A DNA stretch of 64,000 nucleotides from Spirometra erinaceieuropaei (taxonomy: Eukaryota > Platyhelminthes > Cestoda > Diphyllobothriidea > Diphyllobothriidae). Positions within the stretch are counted from its first letter, which is position 1; the number at the start of each line of letters is the position of its first letter. Position numbers and translations under genes: made by a program. Of this stretch, positions 24,075-35,717 are shown one piece after another. Location of the stretch: positions 223,806-287,805 of the forward strand of contig CACRXP010000630.1 in NCBI GenBank assembly GCA_902702965.1, read 5' to 3'. Under the pieces are notes generated by a model. That model saw only the letters and a program-made list of their open reading frames with translations, ran no database searches and had not been told where the DNA came from.

Positions 24075-24380
24075 CTAGACAAATATACAAGGAGTACCTG
24101 CGACATGCTGCCGAAGTGCTGCGGAAGGGCTTCCGCAACAGTCGTTAGCAAGTGGTGGATTATTCATCGTAGAACCCCGTCGAGAAGTGATCAAGGCGGA
24201 CCATAACGGTCCACAAACATGCAGAGCAATTTTTAATCGAACGCCAAACATGACTCATTATGCACTCGTTAAGACTATTCACACCGCGTATTCGACCATG
24301 CGTTCTGGAAGTATAATTAGAAAAAGGATAAAGAAATTTTTTGCAGCTACAAAAGGTCATGGTAATCACATAATTTAAAA
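24075..24380 (+). pseudogene. Tc1/mariner-like transposase remnant, N-terminal part
   Basis: WWIIHRRTPSRSDQGGP in one frame corresponds to a helix-turn-helix block. It continues after a frameshift at 24187 with AIFNRTPNMTHYALVKTIHT. The leader (ACAAATATACA, then GCGACATGCTG) matches that of the copy at 2350-3420. No DDE catalytic domain follows. A truncated copy of the same family is inferred. Confidence 0.55.
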
Positions 24381-24460
24381 CACCTCAATAACTGAAGTTC
24401 TCCGCTCACTGAATTTATTTGCCTTAAGCTGGGCTCATTGACTTCAACTAAATAATGATT

Positions 24461-24489
24461 TGCATTGCATTGAATTGCATTGCATTGGA
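24461..24489. repeat. TGCAT-type microsatellite
   Basis: Short imperfect run of TTGCAT/TGCAT units. Confidence 0.7.
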
Positions 24490-24929
24490 ATGAGATGTAT
24501 TCCATCCGGAGCAGTTTGTTGCCAAAATGACGATGCTCGAGTGCTTTTTTTCGGACGGCACGGAGTTCTTTAGCACGACAACTAGTTAGAAGTAGCTCTT
24601 CTGTATCCATAAGTTCTGGGTGACACCTGCGTTCACTCCTCCGCAGGTTTCACGTGAAGGACTTGAAATGGCTTACGGCGGTTTATTTTCTTGCGTTCAA
24701 AACGCTTTTTACAACTTCATTCCCGTCTGGAATAACAGCTCTCTGCCCACATTACCCCTTCAAGCCTCGTTTACTTCTCACTCATAAAGATGGAGTGAAT
24801 GGCTCGCAAATGCAGTATTTGAAGGATAGGTTGTGGTTGTTTAGATTTTTAGCCATACATCAGCCAGGGCAATTCCAGGGTCCACATCCGTTTCGGGGGG
24901 CAGGGGAGGGAAAAGTCGGGGGCGTTCGT

Positions 24930-25390
24930 TCTGCGCGCGCGTCTACCCAGAAGGGTGGCGTGCGCCCAAACGCCGAAGCATGTGACTGTCACGTGAGAAC
25001 CAGTCAGAGTGAGTTTATTGGTTGATTCGTGCGTCTGGACGCCAGAGGTTGGCTGTTCACAAGGCTGAGTGCGCGTAGGTTCTATCCACCCAACAAAGGC
25101 GATCACATGATTCCCACGGAGGAGCAGCGGAAGGTAGGCGTGCGCCTAGGGTGCCCTGGCCGCTTATGAGCCTTCCGGCCGCGGTACACGCCACAGTAGG
25201 TATCAAGTGAACCCCACCTTCAGGATGAGGAGTGCAACGGTCTTGTGGATAGCCAATCGCGCGCGTCCACAAACTCACGAATTATTCAATAAACTCACCC
25301 AGTTAACTCTAGCCCCCGCCTTACAAACACTCTTAGGTCTCCGCGCCCACATCACCCTTGTGGATAGGCGCGCAAGCAGGCCTAGAATCG
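24930..25390. repeat. GC-rich long inverted repeat
   Basis: The left arm (about 24930-25040) includes GCGCGCGTCTACCCAGAAGG and GAGTTTATTGGTTGATTCGTG. The right arm (25258-25385) holds diverged reverse complements of both. The spacer of about 220 bp is also GC-rich. The arms can fold back. No coding frame or terminal motif identifies a family. Confidence 0.6.
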
Positions 25391-26879
25391 GCCGTGCTTC
25401 AAGGGCGCTGATCCGCATCAGCTCCCTACACAAAATAAACGCCTCTCTTTGGTCTTTAGATGTTTCCCCGCCAGCCACAATCTGGCCTGCCTATTTTACT
25501 GATACAGCTGTTATCCTAGCTGCTACAGAGCAACAACATTCGGTAATGCTGTCTGTTAAAACTGTGTACATCCAAAAAAATAAAGCGTTTAAAGCGGAAA
25601 TGATGCACGCGTGAATGAACAATACTAATTTTTCTAAATTCTCTCTGCGCCACCGCTCACAGGCACCGCGTTAAGCCCATCGAGAGCAGCCATCTTAACG
25701 AGTTTGACTTTTTCGAACGTCGCACATGACCTCCACTGGAAATAATCGAACTGCCAAAATTCGGCAACAAGGGGAATTTTCTGTTCTAAACTCATGCTAG
25801 GCTAAAAATAGCAATGAAACCATACTTGATTGGAGTTCCAGACAAAAGAATCTATAGTTTATGCGCAACTTCTACTGAACAGGAGAAACCGTGAACTAAC
25901 ACCATCTGTGCACCGGGTGACACGAAGCCTCCTTAACGAAAAATTCATTACGAACTTTCGAAAGGGGGATACTACTGAATTGTTGTAGCATTATTCAACT
26001 GCCTGGAGCACTATATATGTCATGCAATACAAGTTCTATTGCTGTGGTATAACTCTGCCTTTCTACACTTTAATCCCATTTAAAAGTACTGCCTCTTCGC
26101 CTCCTGATACATTTGGCTCCGCATACCAAGTTCTTATCAAAAACTCTTCACGGAGCCCATCGGTAGAAGGAAAGATAGTGGAAGAGTTTATACTACACGA
26201 CTGCCTGAGAGTAGCGTTGTATAAAAACTTCGATTTCCTCTGCACAATTTTGGAGTCCTTATTTTGCGTCTGTACACTAACTATCATCTATTTTATTTAT
26301 CAGAAAACTGGCTTCTAGACAAACAGCACGAGGTAATAACTGCACAGAATAAGCGTGGAATAATTATTCGACTGGGATGACCGTAATTAGTTATGTGTGA
26401 GTTCGTACGCAGAGGAAAGTGGACCGAGACGATGCGGGGATTGGCGAAGCATGCTGCGTCGAACTGGAATAGGTTGGAACACGGTAGTTGCTGTGGCTGT
26501 ATGCAGGTTTTCTGCCCAAAAAGGCCATGTTCCCTAGTCAGAAATAACCGGCACTGACCATTAATAAAATACCACGAAGACTGTCACAATCCACATGATG
26601 AACAGTGTCGGAAACGTACGTTTCTGATTACTCGTCAGGCCGGTTCTGTAGTGTGCGTCATGACAGAGCAATAACAGTTGAACATAATGCACGAACACCT
26701 GTGATGGGGGAGAGGATTGAGGGTGTCTACACATGTCTGATCGAGGGAAAATTATGGATCAGGTTTACTAATGAAGAGTGGAGTTCTGGGCTGTCGGCGC
26801 ACGCTCATTCAGGTCAGTTTTTACTAACTGATTTTTAAAAAATCTCCAATTGCAAAGTTAAACCTTGCCCCCAAAATGG
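25391..26879. other. No gene supported
   Basis: Unassigned. Near 26615-26640 the minus strand has CCTGACGAG and GAAACGT, similar to Penelope terminal motifs but without a clear stem. Confidence 0.35.
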
Positions 26880-27330
26880 ACCACGCAGTAGATTCGCTGG
26901 ACTAACACGGGGACCATATCGGGTTCTGGCAGGCGTTATCGGAATGCGCGTCATAAACGCAACATTTCAGGAGTGCGACGGCAGACCCAGTTACCGACTG
27001 ACGTGGTTCACATTAGGAACGCTGCCACCTCCTCCCATTGTGGTTGTTGGTTAAAACTCTGGTCATACGCTGTGTGGACCAGGGGGTGTGGGGTGGAGCA
27101 CCAAGGTAAGGGCTCGACCGTGCCATCCACCTGCACCCTCCCCCGCCTCCGGTCATCTTGACTCCGTCTTGGCATCAGGTCCAGGTGGAGGAGAAGGAAA
27201 GAATGCAGTAGATGCTTCCCCAGTCCACTATCATTATAAGCTAATTCACGCGAAAGTCCCTGTCACTGCCCCACCTTAATGCGGAGCACACGGCGGTCGA
27301 ACTGTCGTAAAGTTTGACCATTAGGCGGTC
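26880..27330 (+). repeat. Dispersed repeat family of about 500 bp, copy 2
   Basis: It follows copy 1 (17130-17695, opposite strand) block by block: CTGGACTAACACGGGGACCA, TCTGGCAGGCG, CTCGACCGTGCCATCCACC, GGTCCAGGTGGAGGAG, ATGCAGTAGATGCTTCC and GCTAATTCACGCGAAAGTCC. There is no open frame of note. Confidence 0.75.
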
Positions 27331-27689
27331 TGTGCACATTTCCTCGTCTTCATAAGTTACAGCGCACGCCAGCATTTGATTCGATGTTGACATTCTGAAA
27401 TTCTGAATCCTGAAATAAGCCGAAACAGACAAGAAAAAACGGCCAAACGAAATAAGTTGACCGTCGGCTAGTAACACCCGGACTGCAGACCTGAATAACC
27501 TTGAAGTTCGAACTTTTGCCGCTTTGTCCTGGACTCACCGCTATGTTGACTGCGATCCGGAAAATTAAGTCATGTGAAAGTGGCGTCCCGTTAGTCTGAC
27601 TGCTAGGAGGAGTATGTCCTTTCTTTTGTACCTTGGAGCTCTACCCGGATCCCTTGCAGACGATGGCATAGCAACAAGCAAACCAAATA

Positions 27690-27765
27690 GAGTGGATGTT
27701 GGCAAAAAACGAGGGACACTGTGGTAGTCATGTCGGACTTCTTAACCGTTAATAAACCACCTCAC
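27690..27765 (-). mobile_element. SINE fragment, decayed
   Basis: The internal module is recognisable as GAGGGACACTGTGGTAGTCA, then CTTCTTAACCGTTAATAAACC. The tRNA-like part is lost. Confidence 0.45.
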
Positions 27766-28893
27766 TGACCTAATCAATTACCAGGCAGAATTAAATACGT
27801 AAAAGTACCGGCTCGACGAATAATGCGCGAAAACATGTGTATGTCCATTTCCATATTTTCTTCCACAGAATCCACAGGAGCTGTTTTACTATGTAGGAAT
27901 ATTTTCCCAACAAGACAGGAAGAATGAGAAATGCTTGGCCAAGCACGTAAGGAGATCAACTGTCATCAACAACTTTACTGAGTAAGTGCTGGAAGGGCGA
28001 GAAGACACACAAACTTTCGAGACAAAACACTCGGTTAAAAAAAACCACACGAAAGAGAAGTCAATGCGAAAGTAAACCGGAACAAATGTTCGCGGGAGTA
28101 AAACCACTATGCCTATAAGAAAAAACTTCGCCAGAAAGATGCGATAGTATGTGAACTGCTCAGATTAAAGCAGAAATTTGGCTATTCCTGAAGGTTTGCG
28201 GAAATTCCAATGTTACAATTGAAAAGCCAACTGGTAAACATATGACTTCGGTAATTCATCATCGGCCCACTACAATTAGGTTGAGGATGAAGGGCCTGTT
28301 CAGACAGGCAGTCTTTCAGGAGGTATCCGTCGAGAGAGTTTTTGGCTAAAAGACAAGGGACACTAGCGTCGGCACATTTAGTCGGTAAACAGTTAACGTG
28401 TGACTTATGGTATTCGCCGAAAATTATGAATTATTGATCAAAATCTAAGAGCGTGCTTTCGGACAGAAAATCAAACTAGATAATATCCCTATCAATTTCT
28501 ACATAGTAAAAGTTGGCTTTTGGTTGGGTCTTAGTTCAGCCACCCGCGTAGCTGGCCGCGAAAAACTGCTTGCATAATAAATGTGCATTTCTTTCAACAC
28601 TTTGCGATGCCTGTATAAATTCAACCACCGACCCTAGAACGGGTGCACACCAAATTCATGTCCTGAACTCATTTGGGTCCTGAACTCATTTGGTCAACAT
28701 TTAAGTCTTTATGAAGCTTCTATCTGAAGGGGTACATACTCCGTTGCAAAACAATTTGGAATTATGAGAACTTTGAGACGACCGAAGAATTATTGGCGTA
28801 ATTGAATGTCCGTATGTTTATTAATGATACTTGTGGAGCGTGCATTGCGGACACAGGAACATAAAGATAAAGGTGGTCTTGAGCCAAATTCCC
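27766..28893. other. No gene seen; short tandem duplication
   Basis: Unassigned, apart from a 17-base direct duplication at 28661-28694 (TCCTGAACTCATTTGG repeated). Confidence 0.45.
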
Positions 28894-29110
28894 GGGGGGG
28901 GGGGGGTGCCTACTCCAGTGTCCTACCAATAACACTAATTTGAACCCTAACCCTCCTAATCTTAAAACCCCCCCCCCCCCCCCCCCCTGTATTAACCCTC
29001 GTAGTTCCAGCCATAACCCTCCTAACTTTCCTAGTTTTAGGCCTAAGCCAAGCAATGAGCATGACCCTAACCTTGATCCTAACCCTTTTAACCCGACTCC
29101 TAACTGCCAT
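28894..29110. repeat. G13 and C20 tracts with degenerate telomere-like repeats
   Basis: G13 at 28894-28906 and C20 at 28968-28987 lie 61 bases apart on the same strand and can pair. Between and after them are CCCTAA-like units to about 29110. This is low-complexity DNA, and apparent proteins here are artefacts. Confidence 0.75.
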
Positions 29111-31038
29111 AGAATTTGACGCAAAGCGACCTGTAGTACGGGGTTCATAGCTTTGTGTCCTATCCATAACAATACTTTATGAGCAGCAAAAGGTTTATCG
29201 TTTCTATGGAAATACCAGCACAGAAACCGATGAAGACATAGACCTTTCCAAAGTCTCCAATTACCTGCGTACTTTATATAGGTGGTCAGAAAGACTTCCC
29301 ACCACTAGTCAGCACGCTACCATGTACGAAGAAGACGTTTGAACATATGCCCCGTCCTGTTCACTATTGTAACCTGGCTTAAGCACGTTTCCGATTTAAA
29401 GGCATGTCTAAACACGTTGGACAGCGTTAAAAGGATGCTAAGCTACTAAATTTGTAAGTCAGTGATCTGGAGTTCATTGCCTGGAACACGGCAGTTTACA
29501 ATCAACACCCTGAGTGTAATGAGTCTTTCAGACGAAGACAACCAGCTTCTGCAGAATAGACGCGAAAAGTTGGCAGAAAGTGGCATTTTTATGAATATAG
29601 TGTTTAATGAGTGCCGAAGTTTAACGTAATCACGTTGATTTAGTAGGAAGTTAGCAAAAAGAAGACGTACGTTCATCAGTATAGCCTCCGAAAAGGGTAA
29701 GGAAAATCTTCGATAAACGAGAACAGACGCACGAGAATCGCAAAGATAAATAGTTGTCTCCGGCACTGTGTTCACACTAATGGTGTGGATAATGGGCTGT
29801 GCAAGTAAATCTGTCTTTTTCACAAGCAAATGAAAGCCTTTAGGTTGGACATATATGAAATCGCTAAGGTCAGTCCTTGGCACACTGTGAACCGTTGACG
29901 TTTTCGTTGAATAAGCATGAGCGCGCACCATAGCGTAATACCTCTGAACGAATAGGGACAATATAATTCACGTACTGTCATCCTGATACGATTTCATGAT
30001 TAATGTGGCAGTCAGAGGCCAACGTCCGAACCTCAACTACATTATGTCCGCAGATGTACGCTTATGCAGGACCCCATTATATGGTTTTCTTAATATCCGA
30101 ATTAACAGGTTGACTCATAAGTCAGATCATAATTTAAAGTAAATAACTGTTTGTCGGAAAATTTTTATATTTACTTTGAAAACTCAATGACTTACCATAC
30201 TAAACATCTATAAAAAAAATTCGAAGTATAAGACAAATCGTAAAAAATAAAAGCAAAATAATAATTAAATTTTCGACTGCTGCAACAATTTTCTGAGAAT
30301 TTCTAAAAAACGGTTAACATTCCGCCAACTTGGGCACACGTTGTCGGGAAATCGGGCGTCCCTGTACCTTAAGATAAAAAAACAACAGTGGAAGCTGGTG
30401 GGGTTTTTCTGTGCCCATTCTAGGGCAGGAGACGACACGAAACACATCGCTTCTCCTCCAGGACTGATTTTCAAAAAAAGAACCAGCTAGATTTCTTTAG
30501 TAATGTCGTTTATCTCATTGAGGTTTGCGTTCTTATATGGCCTTAAGCCATCAAGCCTACTGGGATTCTTATTTCGGGGCAGTATCCTCACAATTAATTG
30601 TCCGTTTACTCTGACGGACGCCACAAACTATAAAAATATTCCAAAGTATAGAGGACGCCACCGTTATTTATCAGCGTTATCGATAAAGCCATGGATATCA
30701 AAATACGATAAACTTGACACAGGCTTCTCGGAGAGCATCAAAAATTCAATTTCCTTCTAGCCATGACTGTTTGTTCCACTAAGCCTGACGCTCAGGGTTT
30801 TAATTAAGGCAAGGTGAGGACGGAGCGGACTGTAAAGTCCGATTCTAGCTTATTTGTCATTTTCAGTCATTCGCGTCGCCCCTCCTGTCTCCCTCCCTGC
30901 TCCGGGCCGGTTTTCAAGCTTTGTATGGACTCCCCTTCCGTATGACCCCTATCTGGTGTGGGGAATGAGATAGGCGTAGTCAGTAGCCCTTGACTGCTAA
31001 TGCTAGGAAGCGATCAATAGCTGCGCCAATATTAATAA
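29111..31038. other. No gene supported
   Basis: AT-rich. The longest frame (29961-29446, minus) opens with TTG. It has no recognisable domain, so I do not call it. Confidence 0.4.
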
Positions 31039-31044
31039 CTAGCT

Positions 31045-31710
31045 GGGTCCGGCCACGTTTTGCTGTGGCTCAGGTGAATGTAAAATCTCTGTTGGATAAT
31101 TAACCTGCCTCGTCTGTTTCCACAACAGTGTCGACGGACATATATGTGACTGCCTCGCTTCAAATCTTAGACTGAATAATATGGTTAAGATGATACACGT
31201 GTTTGTTCTTGTTCGCATGAATAGCTCGTTTGCTTAATCAGTAGTGATTGTTGAAAGTGGTCTGAATAGTGGGAGACACCTTTTCAACCAATTCCTCTTT
31301 TGAAGACACTAAATTTCCGAGGCTAAGACGTAGGGAAATCCTTCCTGCAGTCGGATCAGCGGGCGCCGTTGCAGTCCCAATTGCCAGCAATTACTGTGAG
31401 AATACCTCAGCTGATCGGTGGTTTTGCAGCTGGACACGCATATTTGTAATTAAATTTGCCGTCTGGATTTGGCGCCACAAAGGAAAGTATTTCAGGCAGG
31501 CATTTATTTTGTCTGCTGTTGCCGATGGAGGAATTACAGGCAGTGTTTGCCGGAAGTCTCCTGCGAGCAGTAGCAGTAATGTCTCCAAATGGTCTGCTGT
31601 TTCCGCGCAAATCTTGCAGTGTTCGATCGAGGGCCTCGAGCGCTTTTTGCTCACGGTGCAAATCCACATCTAACGAAACAGCAGAAGATCGGTTTGATGA
31701 GGACATTCCG
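31045..31710 (-). pseudogene. Helitron helicase domain (Pif1-like), broken
   Basis: ALEALDRTLQDLRGNSRPFG, then after a frameshift LLLAGDFRQTLPVIP (Walker B region of Pif1-family helicases) and LITNMRVQLQN. Further downstream in other frames come SLGNLVSSKEELVEKV, IHANKNKHVYHLN and SVDTVVETDEA, all in family order. The Walker A part is gone. The coding similarity ends near 31080, only a few bases before the terminal hairpin, so the helicase C-terminus has been deleted up to the 3' end. Confidence 0.8.
31052..31069 (-). other. Helitron 3'-terminal hairpin
   Basis: Minus strand GCCAC-AGCAAAAC-GTGGC, ten bases before the CTAG end. It is thought to mark the stop of rolling-circle transfer. Confidence 0.85.
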
Positions 31711-32408
31711 GGTTGATTAGGAACTTTTTTCGCGATTTCTTACGCACATATCCCCAATCACTATTAACGCCTCACTGTAGATTCCTGTTATGAAATCCGC
31801 ATTTGGAATTTTCCTTGCGTAGTCGATGAAAGATATCCTCAGCCATGTGCGATTTATATTTCTCCCATAAATATGTTGGAGATGAAGTAGAGAAGGCGGT
31901 CAGTATGACTGCAAACAATGAACTAATTCGATTTGGATGGGACGCGTTGCATGCAACATTAATGCATACATCTCAGTACCGGTAGTTTTCGAATAAATTG
32001 AGAGCCTGGCATGCACTACGGAAAGTGACGTGCGCAACGCCGTTGACAGATTTCGATTACTGGAAAGACGTTGAACCGGACACATTCCCCAACACCGTGC
32101 GGAGTAAGATGCATTCATCCGGATTGGAATGTCCGCTGTGCAGTCTTCCTATCGCAGTTCTTTTGAATATGCCAAGGTGTCCGTCGAATCGCTCTCATTT
32201 GCGTCGTACAAAAGGTTTTCTGCACGCATTCCCTGTGTAATGCGTAGGCACTTCCGAATACGGCAGTGTTTTCGCAAACGCGTCAGTTTGGCTACCGGTG
32301 GCCTGTTGCACATTTGCATCGGTAAAGTAAACGCATTGCCAATTCTCTAAGTTTACTGCAAGTTAACAACACATGGCCTTGCCCATGGATGGGAAAAGAA
32401 GGAATCGG

Positions 32409-33660
32409 CTACACGGCTTTGTTGCTGTCGACGCATCTTCCAGCCCAATACTGTGCGATTTCATCAAGTTTTATGTCCACATCCCTTTGCCTCCTTTCGT
32501 GTCGCAGGCCAAAATCGGCCATGTCGCTAACTTTGCTCACGTACTTACAAGCGTACCTAATGCATTTCCCGGAATTGCAGGTTTCCACGTTTATGTGAGC
32601 TGCGTTTGCTTTTAAAAGCAAAGGCGAATAAGAAATAACCCAGCGGTTACCGACTTGTACGTCACCGGTTAGCATTCATACGGTTGCCAATTTGCCGACT
32701 TCTTCCGCCGATCGTTTTCGGTATAAGGGACTTTCGTCATTACCGGTAACTGTGGTGTATACGAATGCCTTAGGATATTTCTTAGAGCATTTTCCGTCCA
32801 TCATACCGGGAGGTGAGGGGGGATAGAATTGGGACTAAGGGCACCGCAAAGTCCATTTATTATATTCTTCGACGCAACTTCGGGCAAATCATTGTCGACG
32901 TCGATATCAGGTAATTCGGCGCATACTGCGTCGTCGATTTCGTTGGAAGTGATCTTGTTATAGAGCCAGATCAGGACATGTGCATGGGGCAGTCCCGTCT
33001 TTTGCCGTTCCACCTAATACATCCAGTCCAGCAGCGCACAGACCCAACCACCTCGTGTTTCACCATGAAGTTCATCAGCGATTGCAGTTTCTTCCTGAAA
33101 ATACGTGCTGCGATGTCATACCTATTCACCGGCGATAGCCCAGGAGGTAAAAACTGATAAATATCCCCCACCCAAGCCGGATTGCATGTGAATGTAATGA
33201 GTGGGTCTGGACGCCCGTATTGACAAACATAAACAATTGCACCTCGAGCGTACCCGAGCATATAGCGTGGACTCTCTGTGTATGTGGACGACAAAAGCGT
33301 TAGTCTTACAACGTTATCTGTATTACCATCGTTTACAACTGCATTATGCAAAGGAATGTATCCTTCAGAGCACAGCTTGATCTGATTCAAGCGAATGAAG
33401 CAGGCGTTCAGTTTCGATTTTTGCATACATATCCACAATGCAGTGATGAAGCAATTGACGGCATTTCAAAAGGGGGATTACTTACATTCTGTCGTATAAT
33501 AAGTCGGTAGGAGTAGCGGTTCATTGCGCAGCATTTCATGTGCGTTACCTCGTCACTGACTGGATTTATCATCTTAACGCTGAAGTGATATCCATCGGTA
33601 CCATCCCGATAAGTAAATGGATGCTGCGTTGGAATCAGTCTCCGACTGCCGGTATATATG
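32409..33660 (-). pseudogene. Helitron Rep (HUH nuclease) domain, broken
   Basis: In order on the minus strand: TYRDGTDGYHFSVKMINPVS and MNRYSYRLIIRQ (33620-33490), VDMYAKIETER in one frame shifting to RLNQIKLCSEGYIPLHNAVV (33410), then FTCNPAWVGD, DIAARIFRKKLQSL, and GLPHAHVLIWL in the frame 33013-32801. HAH is the metal-binding HUH motif. IRYACKYVSK near 32555 carries the two Tyr of the Y2 catalytic motif. The key residues survive, although the protein needs at least two frameshifts to read through. Confidence 0.8.
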
Positions 33661-34472
33661 GTATCACCTTACCCTACAATCATTAGTCTTCCAATGGTTG
33701 GTGTCGTACCGTCGTTTACAACAGCATCAGGTTGCTTGAATGTTGAGCACAGAGTCGTGTTTGGCGCTGGTCTGCTGTTCCTCGCTGGCGCCATTCGGCC
33801 ACTCCCAGCTGGCCGTGTTCATCCTGTTGTGAACGAAGTAGGCCTGAAGCTGCAGAACGCGGTAGCCGTGACCGCAAACAGGCTTCCGCAAGCCGAGCTG
33901 CACAACACTGAGCTGACATTGGGCGACAGCTCCATTATGTGGGTTGTGCGAGGGGGAGTCTGGTGTTAATTGCATCCAGTCCTCACCCACGGGAATCCCC
34001 GAGGAAACGGTGACGGCCCTATTATGTGGACTGTGGTAAGTGGCGTCCAAGTGTTGCGTGTTTTTTTGCCCCAGGGGTGGTTTTCTCTGGCGGCCCATAC
34101 TGCATCGGCCCAGAGAGGGTGGAGGGCATGCTCAAGTATCTGCAGCGTGGGTGGTGGGGTGAGCGCGGCTGTCGGGCGGAGCACGTGCGTTTGAGCGAAT
34201 GTCGGTCAAGTGGCCATAGTCTGGGCGCACATGTGTCCGCGCGGATGCGGGTCAAGTGACCGCAGCAGGTGGAGTTGTTATACCGGAAAAAATCCGGTTT
34301 TTTACCCATCACAGGCATACCATGGGCAAAATTACAAAATTGAACAGACAAAAACCCAGCCCTATGCGCTGGCTGTGCTGTGTCCAAATTTCAGCACAAT
34401 CGGTGCAGTACTTTCGGAGATTACCTTACCTATAACACAGAAAAAAACGCTTCCATTTTTATATATATAGAT

Positions 34473-34690
34473 CAGACGAAAAAATACTTGATTGTCCAAC
34501 GCACTCGTCCCGCGAGGATGTTACAGCAGAGTTGCGCCCGTTCATCAAAACAAACATTACAGTTAAAGAAAACTAACCAGACAGTTAAAGACAAGTTAGC
34601 CTGACACCTCGGTACACTGGTGCCCAACTCTCATCTGTTGTTCCTGGAAGCACGTCTCTGCCCAGAGGCCGCAGTTGCGAGGCGACCTAG
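34473..34690. repeat. LTR-like fragment next to the Helitron
   Basis: GTTCATCAAAACAAACATTA, then CAGTTAAAGAAAACT resembles 51180-51245 (TTAGACTAAAACAAACATCA, CAATTAAAGAAAGCT) beside the Gypsy copies. It is probably a piece of their LTR or leader. The Helitron end abuts it. Confidence 0.4.
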
Positions 34691-35274
34691 ATCAGCCAGC
34701 TAAATCAGACGAGGGTACCGGGTGTGTGGCCCCATATCCAATTATCCTGTCACCTGTCCCACTCCCCCTTCCCCACTTCCACTTTGAAAAGTCATACGTG
34801 GGGGGACGACATAGAATCCTATATGCGGTCCAAGCTAACTCGAGTCGTCTTCCCACCAAACAAAGTTGTGATTCATAGGGGGATTTGGTAGTCGCTTGCG
34901 ATGTCTGAGCAACTCTGCACAAAGATAACGCTGCTTACCTCTTCGCAGGGTAGGGACGAGAAATGGTGCTCTCAATAAATGTAAGCAGCCAAGAATGTTC
35001 TTTTAGGCAATCCGGACAGCAACAGAGGGAAACGCTAATCCCTCGCTGCCCTCGGCGAGACCCGATTGCCCGAACGGGATCAGCTAGACTAGGTGGATGA
35101 CGACTACAACTTCTTCTGGAGCAGCCGCCCAGACGCAGCGCAACGCAACGCTGGCGCCGTCTTCGCCATCCGGAACGACATTGGAGAGCCTGCAATACTT
35201 CCTCCTTAATAGGACTTCTCACGCACTCCCACTTAGATGGATCCGAACCTCCCCCTCATTTCTGTGAAAACCTG
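34691..35274. other. No gene supported
   Basis: A GC-rich patch with short open frames on both strands and no recognisable domain. Confidence 0.4.
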
Positions 35275-35515
35275 GTCTACCGTGCACGGACCAGGTCATG
35301 CATGGCACACGTAGACGGACTGTTTGATCTTGTCAATTACTGCACCCGAGACCCCCTCCGGCCGTTCCGTCTCTGTCTTCCCGCCGTGCCCAGGTGGTTG
35401 AGGGGGGGAGAATGCGGTAGTTTCTGCGTAAGTCTGATATCAGTACAAATTAATTCAAGCGCAACCCACCTTCCTGTGTCCACTGTGCTGTGAGACACAC
35501 GGTGGACATGGTCAT
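35275..35515 (+). repeat. Dispersed repeat family of about 500 bp, copy 3 (3' part)
   Basis: It contains GCCGTGCCCAGGTGGTTGAG, GAATGCGGTAGTTTCTGC and TTAATTCAAGCGCAACCCACC. These correspond to the distal third of copies 1, 2 and 4. The tRNA-like head is missing. Confidence 0.6.
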
Positions 35516-35717
35516 ATGCGACGGTCCCCAGTCTCGGGGTCTGAGCCTCACAGAAACACGTTTCAGTAAGGTCTGTCTAGCCTGGCAGGAACAAGGACCT
35601 CAAAATTTGAGCACAGGTTTGCACGGATGACAGAGGTAAATTAGAAAATGCAGTTCGGTTAGAGGCCAAACTTGCCGGAGCTGGAATGCGGCATGTGGTA
35701 AGAGAACATTACAACTT

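Larger units (their letters stand above)
31039..34471 (-). mobile_element. Helitron, internally deleted, both termini present
   Basis: A rolling-circle transposon on the minus strand. The 5' end reads TCTATATATATAAAAATGG at 34471-34453 and follows an A. The 3' end has an 18-base hairpin (31069-31052, stem GCCAC/GTGGC), then CGGACCCAG and CTAG at 31042-31039, followed by T. TC at the start, hairpin plus CTAG at the end and A/T target flanks are the defining Helitron features. Inside are remnants of the RepHel protein in correct order (Rep 33660-32409, Pif1-like helicase 31710-31045), broken by frameshifts. Full animal copies are usually 5-6 kb and this one is 3.4 kb. The parts linking Rep to helicase and the helicase C-terminus are missing. 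It could not move alone, but its ends look usable by a related protein. Confidence 0.85.

Noticed and set aside
28762..29172. Frames with poly-Gly
   Set aside because: They translate the telomere-like repeats and the C20 tract.
29446..29961. 171-codon minus-strand frame
   Set aside because: TTG start, no recognisable domain, AT-rich region. Length alone is not enough.
33716..34387. Overlapping frames on both strands within the Helitron
   Set aside because: GC-rich non-coding part between the Helitron 5' end and Rep. No domain.
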